In this document: positions 16,149 to 26,145 of the stretch, piece after piece
Numbering within the stretch: the first letter of the stretch is position 1
How the letters are laid out: every line of letters begins with the position of its first letter
Source: an uncultured Bacteroidales bacterium
Lineage (GTDB): Bacteria > Bacteroidota > Bacteroidia > Bacteroidales > Muribaculaceae
Assembly: GCA_900547755.1 (NCBI GenBank)
Contig: URIC01000011.1
Location: forward strand, 1-43,152
DNA length: 43,152 bases
Direction: 5' to 3'
Translations under genes and position numbers: made by a program
The notes under the pieces: generated by a model
What the model was told of the DNA's origin: nothing
Databases searched by the model: none
Seen by the model: only the letters and a program-made list of their open reading frames with translations

Positions 16149-19100
16149 ATGACTATACGTAGATTAAAACTGACAGCCCTTTCATTGGCCTGTATGCTGA
16201 CGGCAGGATTATCCGTACTTCCGGCAAATGCCTCCTGTGGCCAGATGCCAAGGAAGAGCAAAGTCGTGAGAGCCGGAAAAGGGAAAGTCCATAAACCTTC
16301 AGACAAGGATAAATCAGACGGACCGGATTTCGCGTTCCCGCAGACCGTGATAGACAAAGCGGAATCAGCCATGCGCCAAGCCTCCGGGCGTGGAGACGAA
16401 ACCGCTGTTATCCGGAACGCTATCCAGATAGTTACCGCCAACAATTTGATTTCCACCGACAGGATGCCGGCCATGGCCATGCTACTTGATTCCCTTGCTA
16501 AGAAAGGTTCTCCCGCAGGGGCCTCGATTCTGTATTCGCTGGAAGCTCAACTATACCGGCAGGTGTACACGTCGGACCGATATACTTTCGACCGAAGGAC
16601 TCTTCCATTGGACAGCTATCCGGAGGACCCGCAGTTGTGGAGTACACAGCTGTTCGCCAAGAAGGTACTTGAGCTGACAGACAAATCGCTGACCTGCAAG
16701 AAGGACCTGCAATCCTCATCTTCAGCTCATTGGAAGACGTTGCTCACCGATACATCGGACCATGCGCTTGACTTCTACCCCACTCTGTACAGCATATTGG
16801 CCAACCGCAGCATAGACCTGCTGAAAACCTTTGCCGGCAACCGCACGGTCATACCCTTCGGCGCGGCGGAACAGAAATCCACCCCGTCGCAACAGTGCGC
16901 CATGCGGGCGGACGCCATTGCCTCTGAATGGAACGGAACGGCCAAGGCTTCCGGCAATGTAGCCGAGATGACGGTCACTCTTCCCCGCACACTTGAAAAC
17001 GTGTCTTCCGGACACAGAGTCAAGGCATATCTTGAGGCATACAAAGAAAACAAGTCTTCTCCTTATTCCACAGAGTTCATCAATGACGCATATCTGAACA
17101 GCGGAGAAGATGCCCGTAACCTTCTGCCTCAACTCAAGGAATGTGTGGCTACCCATTCCGACTATTTCCGTATCAATACGGTCAAGAACGCCATCGTCAG
17201 ACTTGAGGAAGGCAGCGGCGTGCTGAATATGGACAACCTGTACTCAAGCAGACAGGATGTGGAAGTAAAGGTGTCGGCAGCCCGTATGCCTGAGCAGACT
17301 TATGCCTGTCTGTTCAGGATACCGGCCGACAAACAAGGGCTAAGCTATGGGGAATTGATACGCAGTCCGCAGACACGATTCATATCTTCACAAATCATTC
17401 CGAGCGGTACCGGACAGCCGGACACCTGTATGCTCAACTTTGGCAAACTCCCTGTGGGAAAATACCTTCTTGCCGTGGGCAACGATGCAAAAGGGACTTT
17501 CTCTCAACTCTATAAAGACTATAACGTATTTAAAGTCACAGACATAGCGCTTACTACAGTCTCCAGTGGAAACTATAAGGAAGTGTTGGTCACAAATTCT
17601 CTGGACGGCAAACCATTGGCTGGAGTAACCGCCCGATTCACCCGCGACAGAAAAGGCAAAAGCGAGAGTGCGATAACGGATGCCGACGGACTTGTAAGAT
17701 TTCCGACTGCGTGGACCGACAACGGCTATGTGGACTGTGTGGTGACCCGTGGCGACGACACCGCTTCGCTAAGCGAATGGTTATCCCAAAGGAAACACGA
17801 AAACCGCCCCTCACTTCAGGCACTCATCCTCACAGACCTCTCGCTTTTCCATCCCGGTGACACCTGCCGTTTCGCCGCTATCGTCTATGAGCGTAATCCG
17901 CTACCCAAACAGAATACTCCGAAGGCAGACCTGCCCTTGAAAGCAATCCTTTACAACGCTTCCAATGTACCCTGCGACACACTTGCCCTAACTACAGGCA
18001 AAGATGGCCGCGCCATAGGGGAATTCAAACTCCCCGAGGAGGGTATGAACGGCGTCTATAACATAGCTCTGACTTCCGGAGACCTATCAGATTCAAATCA
18101 GAAACGCCTGGCTACCTCTTTTATTCGTGTGGAGCAATATAAGCAACCCTCTTTCCTCGCGGAGCTTGACCCTGTGGAAAATATCATCCCGGGCAATGAG
18201 CTGAAAGTTACCGGCAAGGTAGTCACATACAGCGGTATGCCTGTGGCAAATGCCGATGTAAGACTCAACTTCAACAGCGTTCCTCTGTGGTGGTTCTCGG
18301 AGGTGGACGGCTCCTATACGGCAGATACCCGAACCAATGGCGAAGGGCGGTTCAGCATATCCCTGCACACCGAGCGTCTGAATGACACAGCCTTCAGCGA
18401 TATGTATTACCGCGTGCAGGCCGACGCCACGTCAGAAGCCGGCGAGACTCAGCAGAGCGGATTCAGGAATTTCTACATCGGCAAAAGTCTGCAAATCAGC
18501 TATAACGGAAAGGAACGGATTGACGCAGACACCGAATTTATAACGCTGCCATTCGATGTAATCGGAGGCAATGGAGACAGACAGTCTCTCAGCTACACAA
18601 TTACCGATGCGAAGGGCAAAGTCATAGTCTCGGGCGAATCAGAAACTCCCGATATACGGGTTAATTCCGACTTGTTCCCATCCGGCACATATAAGGTGCA
18701 GGTAAAGGCAGACGAAGGCTCCACGGCTCTATGCACGACGGTTACACTGTACAGGGCTTCCGACACTGTCACCCCATGCGAATCCGCACTTTGGACTCCC
18801 ATAACTGTTGTCGATGTTCCTGCCGATGCAAAAGAGGTCTCTATCCCTGTAGGCTCCTCGTCTCAAAATTACATATTCTATATAACGAGCGACATAAACG
18901 GTATCACCGACAAGGGGTTCATACACCCGCAGGGCGGTATATCGCACATAAAAGCCAAAGCGCCTCAGAGCCGCAACGAGCGCGCATGGGTATTACTTTG
19001 CACGACCGACTCCTGTAACAGCTACACCTCGCGGATAGAATTAATTCCGGCTGCAGCAAAAGAGTCAGTCAAAGTCGAGAAAATATCGTTCCGCGACAAC

Positions 19101-21875
19101 ATTTCTGCCGGCGGACGGGAACGCTGGACCTTCCGCTTTACCTTAGCCGACAAGGGCCTCGCTGACATTCCCGTTGTGGCCACGCTTTCCGATAAATCGC
19201 TAAACGCCATTTATCCCTTCAGCTGGAACACAATACCCGAATCTTACTTCTACAATCCCTCGAGTCTGAACCCTGAGGTTAACCGTTACCGATTAGGTAT
19301 GTACATATCTCACCCCTACGGCAAGACTCTCAGCGTTCCCGACCTGTACACACCGGACATAAACACATATGGCCGGAACCTTTACGGCTCTTATTACAAC
19401 GGCAGAGTCTACTTCACCACTGCCAGGAACTCCTCCTTCGACCTGTTGCTGGAAGAAGAGGCGGTAGCCGATTATGCGGCTCCGCATGCTCCTGAACCCA
19501 TGATGCGCTCTTCCCTCAAGAAGGAATCTGCCGCAGAGAGTATGGCCATGGGAGCAGCCGCTGACACAGGAGCCGCAGACATGGACGGCAGTGATGTTTC
19601 GGCAGAGGAGAATGTAAAATTCCGCCCTGCCGAGATGCCGCTCGCCTGGTTCAAGCCAAATCTCAGCACTGATGCCGACGGTGTGGTGGAAATCAGCTTC
19701 ACGGCCCCCGATTTCAATACTACATGGCAACTCCAGATGCTCGGATACAATTACGAGATGCTTACAGCCCTGACACGCGAAGACGTCACTGCCTCCAAGC
19801 CCGTGATGGTGTCTGCAAACACACCCCGCTTCTTGCGTACCGGTGACAAAGTCACCCTGATGGCTACCGTTTACAATAATTCGGACAAACAGGCCGATGT
19901 ATCTGCCGGAATAGAGATTTTCGACCCTCTCACCGGCAATACTATCGTCAGCAGGGATTTCTCCTCCGAAGAGGTCAGCGCTAACGGCTCGCGCGTCATC
20001 GGCATAGACTTCAGCGCTCCGTCCGACATACAGTTTGTCGGCTATAAGGTGTACGGCAAAGTCCCCGGATTCTCAGATGGCGAACAGTCCCTGATAGCCG
20101 TTCTGCTTTCCTCCAGTCCCGTGACAGAAACGGAACCTTTCTACCTCGCGCCTGCCCGCGACTCATACGAAATCACTCTGCCGGAATTTGACAAGAATGC
20201 ACAAGTTTCTCTGCAATATTGTGACAATCCGGTGTGGGAGTGTGTCACCGCCCTGCCGGATATGAGCTACGACAAAAACGCAAGCATACTGAGCGTAGCC
20301 AACTCAATGTACGGAAATGCCATTGCCGCCGGACTTGTCCGCACTTATCCTCAGTTAGGCGAAGCTATCAGGCTATGGAACGAGACAGGCGACTCCACTC
20401 TCGTTTCCAAACTGCAACGCGACCCGCAACTCAAGATTGTAGCCCTGGACAACACTCCCTGGGTCAACAATGCACAAGCGGAAACTCTGCGCATGAGCCG
20501 CCTCACCAACCTGCTGGACGATGCCAATTGCAAGGCAGCCATCAAGGATGCGTTGAACCGCCTTGTGGCCGAACAGAAAGGGGGTGGATGGTCCTGGTGC
20601 AAAGGTATGGAGCCCTCGGAATACATCACCGCGCAGGTGCTGTGGCGCCTCGGTATGCTCCGTCAGATGGGCTTCCTCCCCGAAGAGAAACGTGTGCAAA
20701 ACATGGTTGCCTCGGCACTGAAATTCTGCGACAAGGAGCTGTACAAGGAGTATCTGAAGTGCAACAAACATTTCAATACCTCCTCAATGCTCAACTACAT
20801 CTACATACGCTCCTTTTTCCCGGAGGTGCCTATGAGCGGTGACTTCGCCTCCCTGAAGAAAGCGGCCTTGAAGGCAGTGAAAGCTGAGTGGAAGGACTTC
20901 GGCATATACGACAAGGCCACGGCAGCGACACTCTTGTATCGCGAAAAGGAACCGATGCTGGCACGCACAATCCTTGAATCACTCAATCAGTTCGCTTCCA
21001 AGAGCGAAGAGCGAGGAATGTGGTTCGACAATCTGCGAAGCGGCTTTTTCACAGACAATACTCTTATCACCACAGCCCAGGCGCTGGAGGCATTCCACGA
21101 AATAACACCAAAATCTCCCTCCATAGACCTGTTGCGCCAGTGGCTCATAATTGAACGTCAGGCACAGGACTGGGGCAGTGATGCCCAACTCGCCGAAGTG
21201 ATATACGCAGTCCTTTCCACCGGTTCCGACTGGACCGTTTTCAATGAACCCGCCCATATATACCTCGGAGGCAAAGAACTGCATCCTGCCGGACGCGACC
21301 GACTTACCGGCAGCTTCACAATGCCTCTGAACGCCACCGAGGCCTCCGGCAGTGTGCTTCGTGTAGTAAAGAGTGGGAAACATCAGGCATGGGGCGGCAT
21401 AGTGGCCAAATACATATCCCCTATCGAGGATGTCAAGGAGTTCAGCGAGAGCGATGTCACAGTGAGCAAGCGCATACTGACAGTTGAACAAGACGGCGAC
21501 GGTACTGAAGTCCGTCCGTTAGGCAAGAACGATAGCGTGGCCATCGGACAGAGACTGCGCGTACAGCTTACCGTAACCTCTGAACGCGACATAGACTACG
21601 CCGTCATAACCGATGAGCGGGGCGGCTGCATGGCTCTCGCCGACCAACTCTCCCATTTCGTATGGCAAGACGGTACAGGCTTCTACCGCGAAGTGCGCGA
21701 CGGGTCCACAAACTTCTTCCTGCCCCGTCTGCCCAAAGGGGACTTTATCCTGGAATACGACTGCTTCGCCGGTCAGGAAGGCACTTTCTCAATAGGCATA
21801 GCCACGCTGCAAAGCCTCTACGCGCCGTCTCTCTCCGCCCATTCAGCCGGCGCACAAATACAAGTACACAAATAA
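16149..21875 (+). CDS. large alpha-2-macroglobulin family protein without thioester
   Basis: A 1908-residue exported protein of the bacterial alpha-2-macroglobulin (A2M) class, thought to trap or block proteases in the periplasm. The signal peptide is LTALSLACMLTAGLSVLPA; Cys30 in NASC could be lipidated but the -3 residue is not typical. MG-type beta domains fill the first half. The A2M core signature FKPNLSTDADGVVEISF with FNTTWQLQMLGYN lies near residues 1160-1190. Where thioester members have CxEQ, this protein reads DMSYDKNASIL (about 1370), so the covalent trap is absent. A helical alpha/alpha-toroid (KGGGWSWCKG onward) and a C-terminal receptor-like beta region follow. No penicillin-binding pbpC partner adjoins it. 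It is monocistronic, bounded by hairpins. Confidence 0.88.
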   Translation: MTIRRLKLTALSLACMLTAGLSVLPANASCGQMPRKSKVVRAGKGKVHKPSDKDKSDGPDFAFPQTVIDKAESAMRQASGRGDETAVIRNAIQIVTANNLISTDRMPAMAMLLDSLAKKGSPAGASILYSLEAQLYRQVYTSDRYTFDRRTLPLDSYPEDPQLWSTQLFAKKVLELTDKSLTCKKDLQSSSSAHWKTLLTDTSDHALDFYPTLYSILANRSIDLLKTFAGNRTVIPFGAAEQKSTPSQQCAMRADAIASEWNGTAKASGNVAEMTVTLPRTLENVSSGHRVKAYLEAYKENKSSPYSTEFINDAYLNSGEDARNLLPQLKECVATHSDYFRINTVKNAIVRLEEGSGVLNMDNLYSSRQDVEVKVSAARMPEQTYACLFRIPADKQGLSYGELIRSPQTRFISSQIIPSGTGQPDTCMLNFGKLPVGKYLLAVGNDAKGTFSQLYKDYNVFKVTDIALTTVSSGNYKEVLVTNSLDGKPLAGVTARFTRDRKGKSESAITDADGLVRFPTAWTDNGYVDCVVTRGDDTASLSEWLSQRKHENRPSLQALILTDLSLFHPGDTCRFAAIVYERNPLPKQNTPKADLPLKAILYNASNVPCDTLALTTGKDGRAIGEFKLPEEGMNGVYNIALTSGDLSDSNQKRLATSFIRVEQYKQPSFLAELDPVENIIPGNELKVTGKVVTYSGMPVANADVRLNFNSVPLWWFSEVDGSYTADTRTNGEGRFSISLHTERLNDTAFSDMYYRVQADATSEAGETQQSGFRNFYIGKSLQISYNGKERIDADTEFITLPFDVIGGNGDRQSLSYTITDAKGKVIVSGESETPDIRVNSDLFPSGTYKVQVKADEGSTALCTTVTLYRASDTVTPCESALWTPITVVDVPADAKEVSIPVGSSSQNYIFYITSDINGITDKGFIHPQGGISHIKAKAPQSRNERAWVLLCTTDSCNSYTSRIELIPAAAKESVKVEKISFRDNISAGGRERWTFRFTLADKGLADIPVVATLSDKSLNAIYPFSWNTIPESYFYNPSSLNPEVNRYRLGMYISHPYGKTLSVPDLYTPDINTYGRNLYGSYYNGRVYFTTARNSSFDLLLEEEAVADYAAPHAPEPMMRSSLKKESAAESMAMGAAADTGAADMDGSDVSAEENVKFRPAEMPLAWFKPNLSTDADGVVEISFTAPDFNTTWQLQMLGYNYEMLTALTREDVTASKPVMVSANTPRFLRTGDKVTLMATVYNNSDKQADVSAGIEIFDPLTGNTIVSRDFSSEEVSANGSRVIGIDFSAPSDIQFVGYKVYGKVPGFSDGEQSLIAVLLSSSPVTETEPFYLAPARDSYEITLPEFDKNAQVSLQYCDNPVWECVTALPDMSYDKNASILSVANSMYGNAIAAGLVRTYPQLGEAIRLWNETGDSTLVSKLQRDPQLKIVALDNTPWVNNAQAETLRMSRLTNLLDDANCKAAIKDALNRLVAEQKGGGWSWCKGMEPSEYITAQVLWRLGMLRQMGFLPEEKRVQNMVASALKFCDKELYKEYLKCNKHFNTSSMLNYIYIRSFFPEVPMSGDFASLKKAALKAVKAEWKDFGIYDKATAATLLYREKEPMLARTILESLNQFASKSEERGMWFDNLRSGFFTDNTLITTAQALEAFHEITPKSPSIDLLRQWLIIERQAQDWGSDAQLAEVIYAVLSTGSDWTVFNEPAHIYLGGKELHPAGRDRLTGSFTMPLNATEASGSVLRVVKSGKHQAWGGIVAKYISPIEDVKEFSESDVTVSKRILTVEQDGDGTEVRPLGKNDSVAIGQRLRVQLTVTSERDIDYAVITDERGGCMALADQLSHFVWQDGTGFYREVRDGSTNFFLPRLPKGDFILEYDCFAGQEGTFSIGIATLQSLYAPSLSAHSAGAQIQVHK

Positions 21876-21890
21876 AAACCGCTAAACCAT

Positions 21891-21936
21891 AAAAACGAGT
21901 CCTGCTTCCTGAAATCAGGAAGCAGGACTCGTTTTT
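21891..21936. terminator. perfect bidirectional terminator between A2M gene and dnaJ
   Basis: A perfect 22-bp inverted repeat (AAAAACGAGTCCTGC... on the left, ...GCAGGACTCGTTTTT on the right) with only AA at the centre, so the real loop is a few bases larger. Flanking A- and T-runs let it work on both strands for the convergent A2M and dnaJ transcripts. Confidence 0.9.
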
Positions 21937-21995
21937 ATGCGGGCATACCCTCCTATTACATTTCGGCTAAGCCCGTTTATATCGCCACATGGAGG

Positions 21996-23198
21996 TTATT
22001 GCTCTGCCTCTTTGTGGAAAATATGACGCAGTTTTGAGAATATGCGGTGGATTGTACTCTGCGTGGGAGTGACATTAGGCTGCCCCTGCAGGCTCTCTAT
22101 GCTCTTGCGCTCCTCGTCTGTCAGATTTTCGGGCACATATACCATTACATTGACAAGCTCATCCCCTTTTGCAGAAGAACCGTAGTGGGGCAATCCCTTG
22201 CCGCGCAGACGAAGCACTTTGCCGGGCTGTGTTCCCGCTGGAATCTTCAGGCGCGCCTTGCCTTCTACCAAGGGCACCTCCACGCTGCCGCCTAAAGCCG
22301 CCGTGGGGAAATCAAGCATCAGATTATATATCAGGTCATCCTCATCGCGGATAAGATTCGGGTCCTTCTCCTCCTCTATGACTACGAGCAGGTCGCCGTT
22401 CACGCCGCCATGACGGGCCGCGTTGCCCTGTCCGCTCATCTTGAGTGTCATGCCGTCGGTCACACCTGCCGGAATGTGGAAGGATATTATTTCGTCCTTT
22501 TTGACAATGCCTTCACCGCCGCAGACGCTGCACTTGGTGTCTATAGTCTTGCCCTCGCCGTTACATTCCGGACATACACTCTGGCTCTCCATAGCACCGA
22601 GGAAAGTCTGCTGCACACGTGTCACACGGCCGGTACCATGGCAGGTGGAACAGGTATGGAAGGCTGTTCCGTCCTTTGCGCCGGTTCCTTTACAGGCATC
22701 GCAAGCCACCCAACGGGGTATCTTGAGTTTCTTGTCCACCCCGTCCATAATGTCCTTGAGAGTCACCTTGACCTTGATACGCAGGTCCGCGCCCTTACGT
22801 ACGGCGGCACGCTGACGACGCCCACCACCGGCACCGTAAGTGCCGGCACCCTGGAAAGCATCGCCGAAAATATCGCCGAAGTGAGAGAAAATATCCTCCA
22901 TCGAGAAGCCGCCGCCAAAGCCGCCTCCTCCAAAACCGCCGAAGCCACCGTTGCCGCCGCCAAAACCCTGTGGCCCCATAGAATGGCCGAACTGGTCATA
23001 ACGGGCTCGTTTATCGGGGTCGCTGAGTACATCGTATGCCTCGGCGGCCTCTTTGAATTTCTCCTCGGCCTCCTTATCACCCGGATTCTTGTCCGGATGA
23101 TACTTGATGGCCATCTTGCGGTAAGCCTTCTTCAGCTCGTCGGCCGTAGCGTTTTTGCCCACGCCGAGCACTTCGTAGTAATCTCTTTTTTCTGCCAT
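21996..23198 (-). CDS. dnaJ: chaperone protein DnaJ
   Basis: The Hsp40 co-chaperone that stimulates DnaK ATPase and delivers substrates, 400 residues. The J domain begins MAEKRDYYEVLGVGKNA and holds HPD in IKYHPDKNPGD. A long Gly/Phe-rich linker follows (GFGGGNGGFGGFGGGGFGG). All four zinc-binding repeats are present: CDACKGTG, CSTCHGTG, CPECNGEG and CSVCGGEG, making it a full type I DnaJ. It lies 14 bp downstream of grpE in the same operon. dnaK is not in the window. Confidence 0.98.
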   Translation of the reverse strand: MAEKRDYYEVLGVGKNATADELKKAYRKMAIKYHPDKNPGDKEAEEKFKEAAEAYDVLSDPDKRARYDQFGHSMGPQGFGGGNGGFGGFGGGGFGGGFSMEDIFSHFGDIFGDAFQGAGTYGAGGGRRQRAAVRKGADLRIKVKVTLKDIMDGVDKKLKIPRWVACDACKGTGAKDGTAFHTCSTCHGTGRVTRVQQTFLGAMESQSVCPECNGEGKTIDTKCSVCGGEGIVKKDEIISFHIPAGVTDGMTLKMSGQGNAARHGGVNGDLLVVIEEEKDPNLIRDEDDLIYNLMLDFPTAALGGSVEVPLVEGKARLKIPAGTQPGKVLRLRGKGLPHYGSSAKGDELVNVMVYVPENLTDEERKSIESLQGQPNVTPTQSTIHRIFSKLRHIFHKEAEQ

Positions 23199-23212
23199 GG
23201 CGCTTACATAGT

Positions 23213-23785
23213 TTATTTGGCTACGACCACCTTGGCGTGGCGAAGCACTTTCCCATTAATAGTATATCCTTTGGATACAGTATCTATAATCTTGTCTTTC
23301 TGCTCGTCGCTTTGGGCGGGAACCTGTGCTATGGCCTCATGCAGCTCGGCATCAAAAGGCTCATCGGTCGTAAACATGGCCTTAACGCCGTTAGCCTCCA
23401 TATATTTGACCAATTTATTATATATCAGTTCCATGCCCTCGCGCACGGCAGAAGCGTCTGCGGTGTCTTTGGTGGCTTCCAGTCCACGCTCAAAATCGTC
23501 TACTATGGGAAGCAGACCCTTCATGACCTGACCGGCTGCGTTCTTTATTATCTCGGCCTTCTCTTTGACCGTGCGTTTGCGGAAATTGTCAAACTCGGCC
23601 ATAAGGAACAGATACTCTTTCTTTTCCTTCTCCAGGGCGGCTTCCAGAGAGGCCACCTTGTCTTCTTCCTGCTCCAGCTCCTCGGAAACCTCCTCGGATT
23701 CATGCAGAGTCTCCACAGCTTCCTGTTCGGCGATATTCTCGTCCTCAGTCTTCTTTTTGTTATCGTATTGTTTCTTTTCTGACAT
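23213..23785 (-). CDS. grpE: nucleotide exchange factor GrpE
   Basis: A 190-residue GrpE, exchanging nucleotide on DnaK. The N-terminus is acidic and coiled-coil-rich (EEVSEELEQEEDKVASLEA). The family core is LMAEFDNFRKRTVKEKAE, followed by MKGLLPIVDDFERGL and a C-terminal beta domain (VSKGYTINGKVLRHAKV). It heads the grpE-dnaJ operon. No convincing housekeeping promoter or CIRCE-like repeat is visible in the 131 bp upstream, so its heat-shock control is not apparent. Confidence 0.97.
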   Translation of the reverse strand: MSEKKQYDNKKKTEDENIAEQEAVETLHESEEVSEELEQEEDKVASLEAALEKEKKEYLFLMAEFDNFRKRTVKEKAEIIKNAAGQVMKGLLPIVDDFERGLEATKDTADASAVREGMELIYNKLVKYMEANGVKAMFTTDEPFDAELHEAIAQVPAQSDEQKDKIIDTVSKGYTINGKVLRHAKVVVAK

Positions 23786-23916
23786 AGCGTATGAGTGTTT
23801 TAATATCGTTCACCAACAAATATTGTTCCAAAAAATGTTAAATAGAGTTGCAGGGTCAAATCCGCACATCTTTACACATTTTTATTGATAACAAACCAAC
23901 GTGTTTAAACGTTCAC

Positions 23917-24768
23917 TCACAGACTTGTGACGGTACTGAAAGGTTGAGCGGAAGCCTTTGCCGCCTGTTCCGCCTCCTCTCGGTTACGGAAAATCCCAAA
24001 AAAGGAGGAGCCGCTGCCGCTCATACTCGCATACAGGGCGCCATGGACGTATAGACATTCCTTAATCTTCCGGAACTCCGGATGAATAGCGAAAGCAGAG
24101 GTCTCGAAATCATTCACCAGCAGTCCGCGCCACTCCTCCACCGCGAGAGACACCACATCCTCTACCGAAACTTCGGGAAAAGCAGGAGTGATTCCCCGGA
24201 AAGCCTGCGCGGTACCGATACCGGCATCAGGTTTCACTACCGCAGCCCAATATCCGGAAAGGTCAAGGTCTATAGGGGTCAGCTTCTCTCCCACTCCGCC
24301 TGCCACACACGGCATGTCGAGGATGAAGAAAGGACAATCGGCGCCAAGACGCAGGGCCGCCGCAAGAAGCTGTTCCTCGCTTAACGGACATCCGCACAAC
24401 TCATTCAGCGACTTCAAGGTGAAAGAAGCGTCCGCCGAGCCGCCGCCGAGTCCTGCCTGCGAAGGTATATGCTTATCCAGACAGAGTTGTACCGGAGGAC
24501 ACGCGGGGTAGAGTTCCCTAAAAAGCAAAAGAGCCTTCCACACCAGATTCTGCTCCGGAGCGCAGTCCGGCACATTGCCGTCTATTCGTAGACTATCAGC
24601 CTCAGCACAGGTAATCTCCAATACATCGGCAAGTCTGCCCGAGTCGGCAGCGGTGCCGGAACGCACACCTATAGGATAAAACGCCGTTGATAGGTCATGG
24701 TAACCGTCAGGCCGCTTGCGAAGTACACGCAGTCCGAGGTTGATTTTGGCATTTACAAACTGTATCAT
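23917..24768 (-). CDS. ispE: 4-diphosphocytidyl-2-C-methyl-D-erythritol kinase
   Basis: An MEP-pathway enzyme phosphorylating CDP-ME at the 2-hydroxyl on the way to isoprenoids, 283 residues. The GHMP kinase signature PSQAGLGGGSADAS sits near residues 102-115. The N-terminus MIQFVNAKINLGLRV is the typical IspE start (Lys8 and Asn10 of NAKIN), fixing the ATG at 24768. The C-terminal glycine motif MSGSGSSFFGIF is present. The start lies only 4 nt downstream of a minus-strand TATATTTG box, implying a leaderless or nearly leaderless mRNA. It is divergent from the MATE gene with 48 bp between starts. Confidence 0.96.
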   Translation of the reverse strand: MIQFVNAKINLGLRVLRKRPDGYHDLSTAFYPIGVRSGTAADSGRLADVLEITCAEADSLRIDGNVPDCAPEQNLVWKALLLFRELYPACPPVQLCLDKHIPSQAGLGGGSADASFTLKSLNELCGCPLSEEQLLAAALRLGADCPFFILDMPCVAGGVGEKLTPIDLDLSGYWAAVVKPDAGIGTAQAFRGITPAFPEVSVEDVVSLAVEEWRGLLVNDFETSAFAIHPEFRKIKECLYVHGALYASMSGSGSSFFGIFRNREEAEQAAKASAQPFSTVTSL

Positions 24769-24772
24769 GTCG

Positions 24773-24780
24773 CAAATATA
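24773..24780 (-). promoter_or_regulatory. -7 box of ispE promoter
   Basis: TATATTTG on the minus strand (TAnnTTTG match), only 4 nt before the ispE ATG. The expected -33 position is weak and overlaps the opposing promoter. Confidence 0.55.
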
Positions 24781-24804
24781 GTGAAAAATCTCAATATTTT
24801 TGCC

Positions 24805-24812
24805 TATATTTG
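24805..24812 (+). promoter_or_regulatory. -7 box of MATE gene promoter
   Basis: TATATTTG, 4 nt before the GTG start at 24817. It mirrors the ispE box on the opposite strand. The -33 region is weak. Confidence 0.55.
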
Positions 24813-24816
24813 CAGT

Positions 24817-26139
24817 GTGAATATCAACAGAGACATATTCCGCATAGCCGCACCGGCCATAGTCAGCAACATCACCGTGCCGCTGCTCGGACTTGCAGAC
24901 ACCACCATTTCCGGACATTTAGGCTCAGAGAAGTTCATAGCGGCCATAGCCGTAGGCAGCATGATGATAAATGTAGTGTTGTGGTGTTTCGGTTTTTTAC
25001 GCAGCGGCACTTCGGGTCTGACAGCGCAGGCTTACGGAGCCAAGGACCCGGCAGGGCAGCATGAACTCTTTTCCCGCTCAGTACTTCTCGGCCTTTTTAT
25101 AGGACTGGCGATGATAATCCTTCAATGGCCGTTGATGTGGCTGCTGCTCAATGTGATAGATGCTGAGCCGGCAGTGTCCGGACTGGCCTCACAATATTTC
25201 CGCATAATCATCTGGGGTGCCCCGGCCATGCTTGCCACAATGGCTGTGAGCGGTTGGTTTTTGGGTATGCAATCCGGTTTCTACCCCATGGTCATAGCCA
25301 TTCTGACAAATGTCGTCAACATCGGGGCAAGCCTGCTGTTGGTCTACGTGGCCGGCCTCGGCTTTCCAGGTACAGCCTTGGGCACCACCGTAGCCAACTG
25401 GTTCGGACTTGTCCTGGCATTGCTGCTGGCACGTCGTTTCAACGGAGGACAGATGCCCCTGCCTCCCCGCAGCAAGTGGTTTGCACTCAGGGGCAGCGGA
25501 CGTTTCTTCCGCGTGAGTTCCGACATCTTTCTGCGCTCGCTCTGCATAATGGCAGTAAGCCTGGGCATGACCGCTTTCGGCGCGCGCATAGGCTCGCTGG
25601 CCTTGGCGGTAAACGCAGTCATGATGCAGTTTTTCCTCTTCTTCTCTTACTTTATGGACGGGTTCGCTTTCGCAGCCGAGGCGCTTACAGGCAAAGCCGT
25701 GGGCCGACAAGACGACATCCTGATGCGCTCCACCAAGCGGGCGCTGGGACTCTGGGCCGTAGGTATGGCTGTCTCCTTCACAGCCGTTTACTACTTCTTC
25801 TGGCACCCCATAAGTACGTTCATCACTCCTGAGACGGATGTACTACAGTCTATCGGAGAACTCCATTTATGGCTTATCCTCATGCCGGCTATCACCGTCG
25901 CGGCGTTCATCTACGACGGCATCTACATAGGGCTTACGGCCACTCGCCTTATGTTTGTGGCCACAGCCTCCGGCGCAGCGGTTTTCTATATCTTCAATAT
26001 GCTTTGCAGCTCCACATCAGACCCTATAGCCGCCAACTCGGCGCTATGGGCTTCTTTTCTGAGCTATCTGCTGATACGCGGTGCCGGCCTTGCCGCGCTC
26101 TGCCCACGCGCCACACGACTCGCCATGGCCGTGAAGTGA
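24817..26139 (+). CDS. MATE family efflux transporter
   Basis: A 440-residue multidrug and toxin extrusion (MATE) family antiporter with about 12 transmembrane helices, expected to export organic compounds using Na+ or H+. The N-terminus reads (V/M)NINRDIFRIAAPAIVSN followed by ITVPLLGLADTTISGHLG, the usual start for the Bacteroidetes DinF-like group, so I chose the GTG at 24817. Other helices include LWCFGFLRSGTSGLTAQAYG and SYFMDGFAFAAEALTGKAVG, both typical of the family. The substrate cannot be inferred. The start lies 4 nt after a TATATTTG box, so the transcript is probably leaderless. Confidence 0.94.
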   Translation: MNINRDIFRIAAPAIVSNITVPLLGLADTTISGHLGSEKFIAAIAVGSMMINVVLWCFGFLRSGTSGLTAQAYGAKDPAGQHELFSRSVLLGLFIGLAMIILQWPLMWLLLNVIDAEPAVSGLASQYFRIIIWGAPAMLATMAVSGWFLGMQSGFYPMVIAILTNVVNIGASLLLVYVAGLGFPGTALGTTVANWFGLVLALLLARRFNGGQMPLPPRSKWFALRGSGRFFRVSSDIFLRSLCIMAVSLGMTAFGARIGSLALAVNAVMMQFFLFFSYFMDGFAFAAEALTGKAVGRQDDILMRSTKRALGLWAVGMAVSFTAVYYFFWHPISTFITPETDVLQSIGELHLWLILMPAITVAAFIYDGIYIGLTATRLMFVATASGAAVFYIFNMLCSSTSDPIAANSALWASFLSYLLIRGAGLAALCPRATRLAMAVK

Positions 26140-26145
26140 GACACG

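Noticed and set aside
22410..23531. 373-codon open frame antisense to dnaJ and grpE
   Set aside because: Overlaps two certain chaperone genes; the Ala/Val-rich translation reflects the reverse complement of Gly/Lys/Glu codons.
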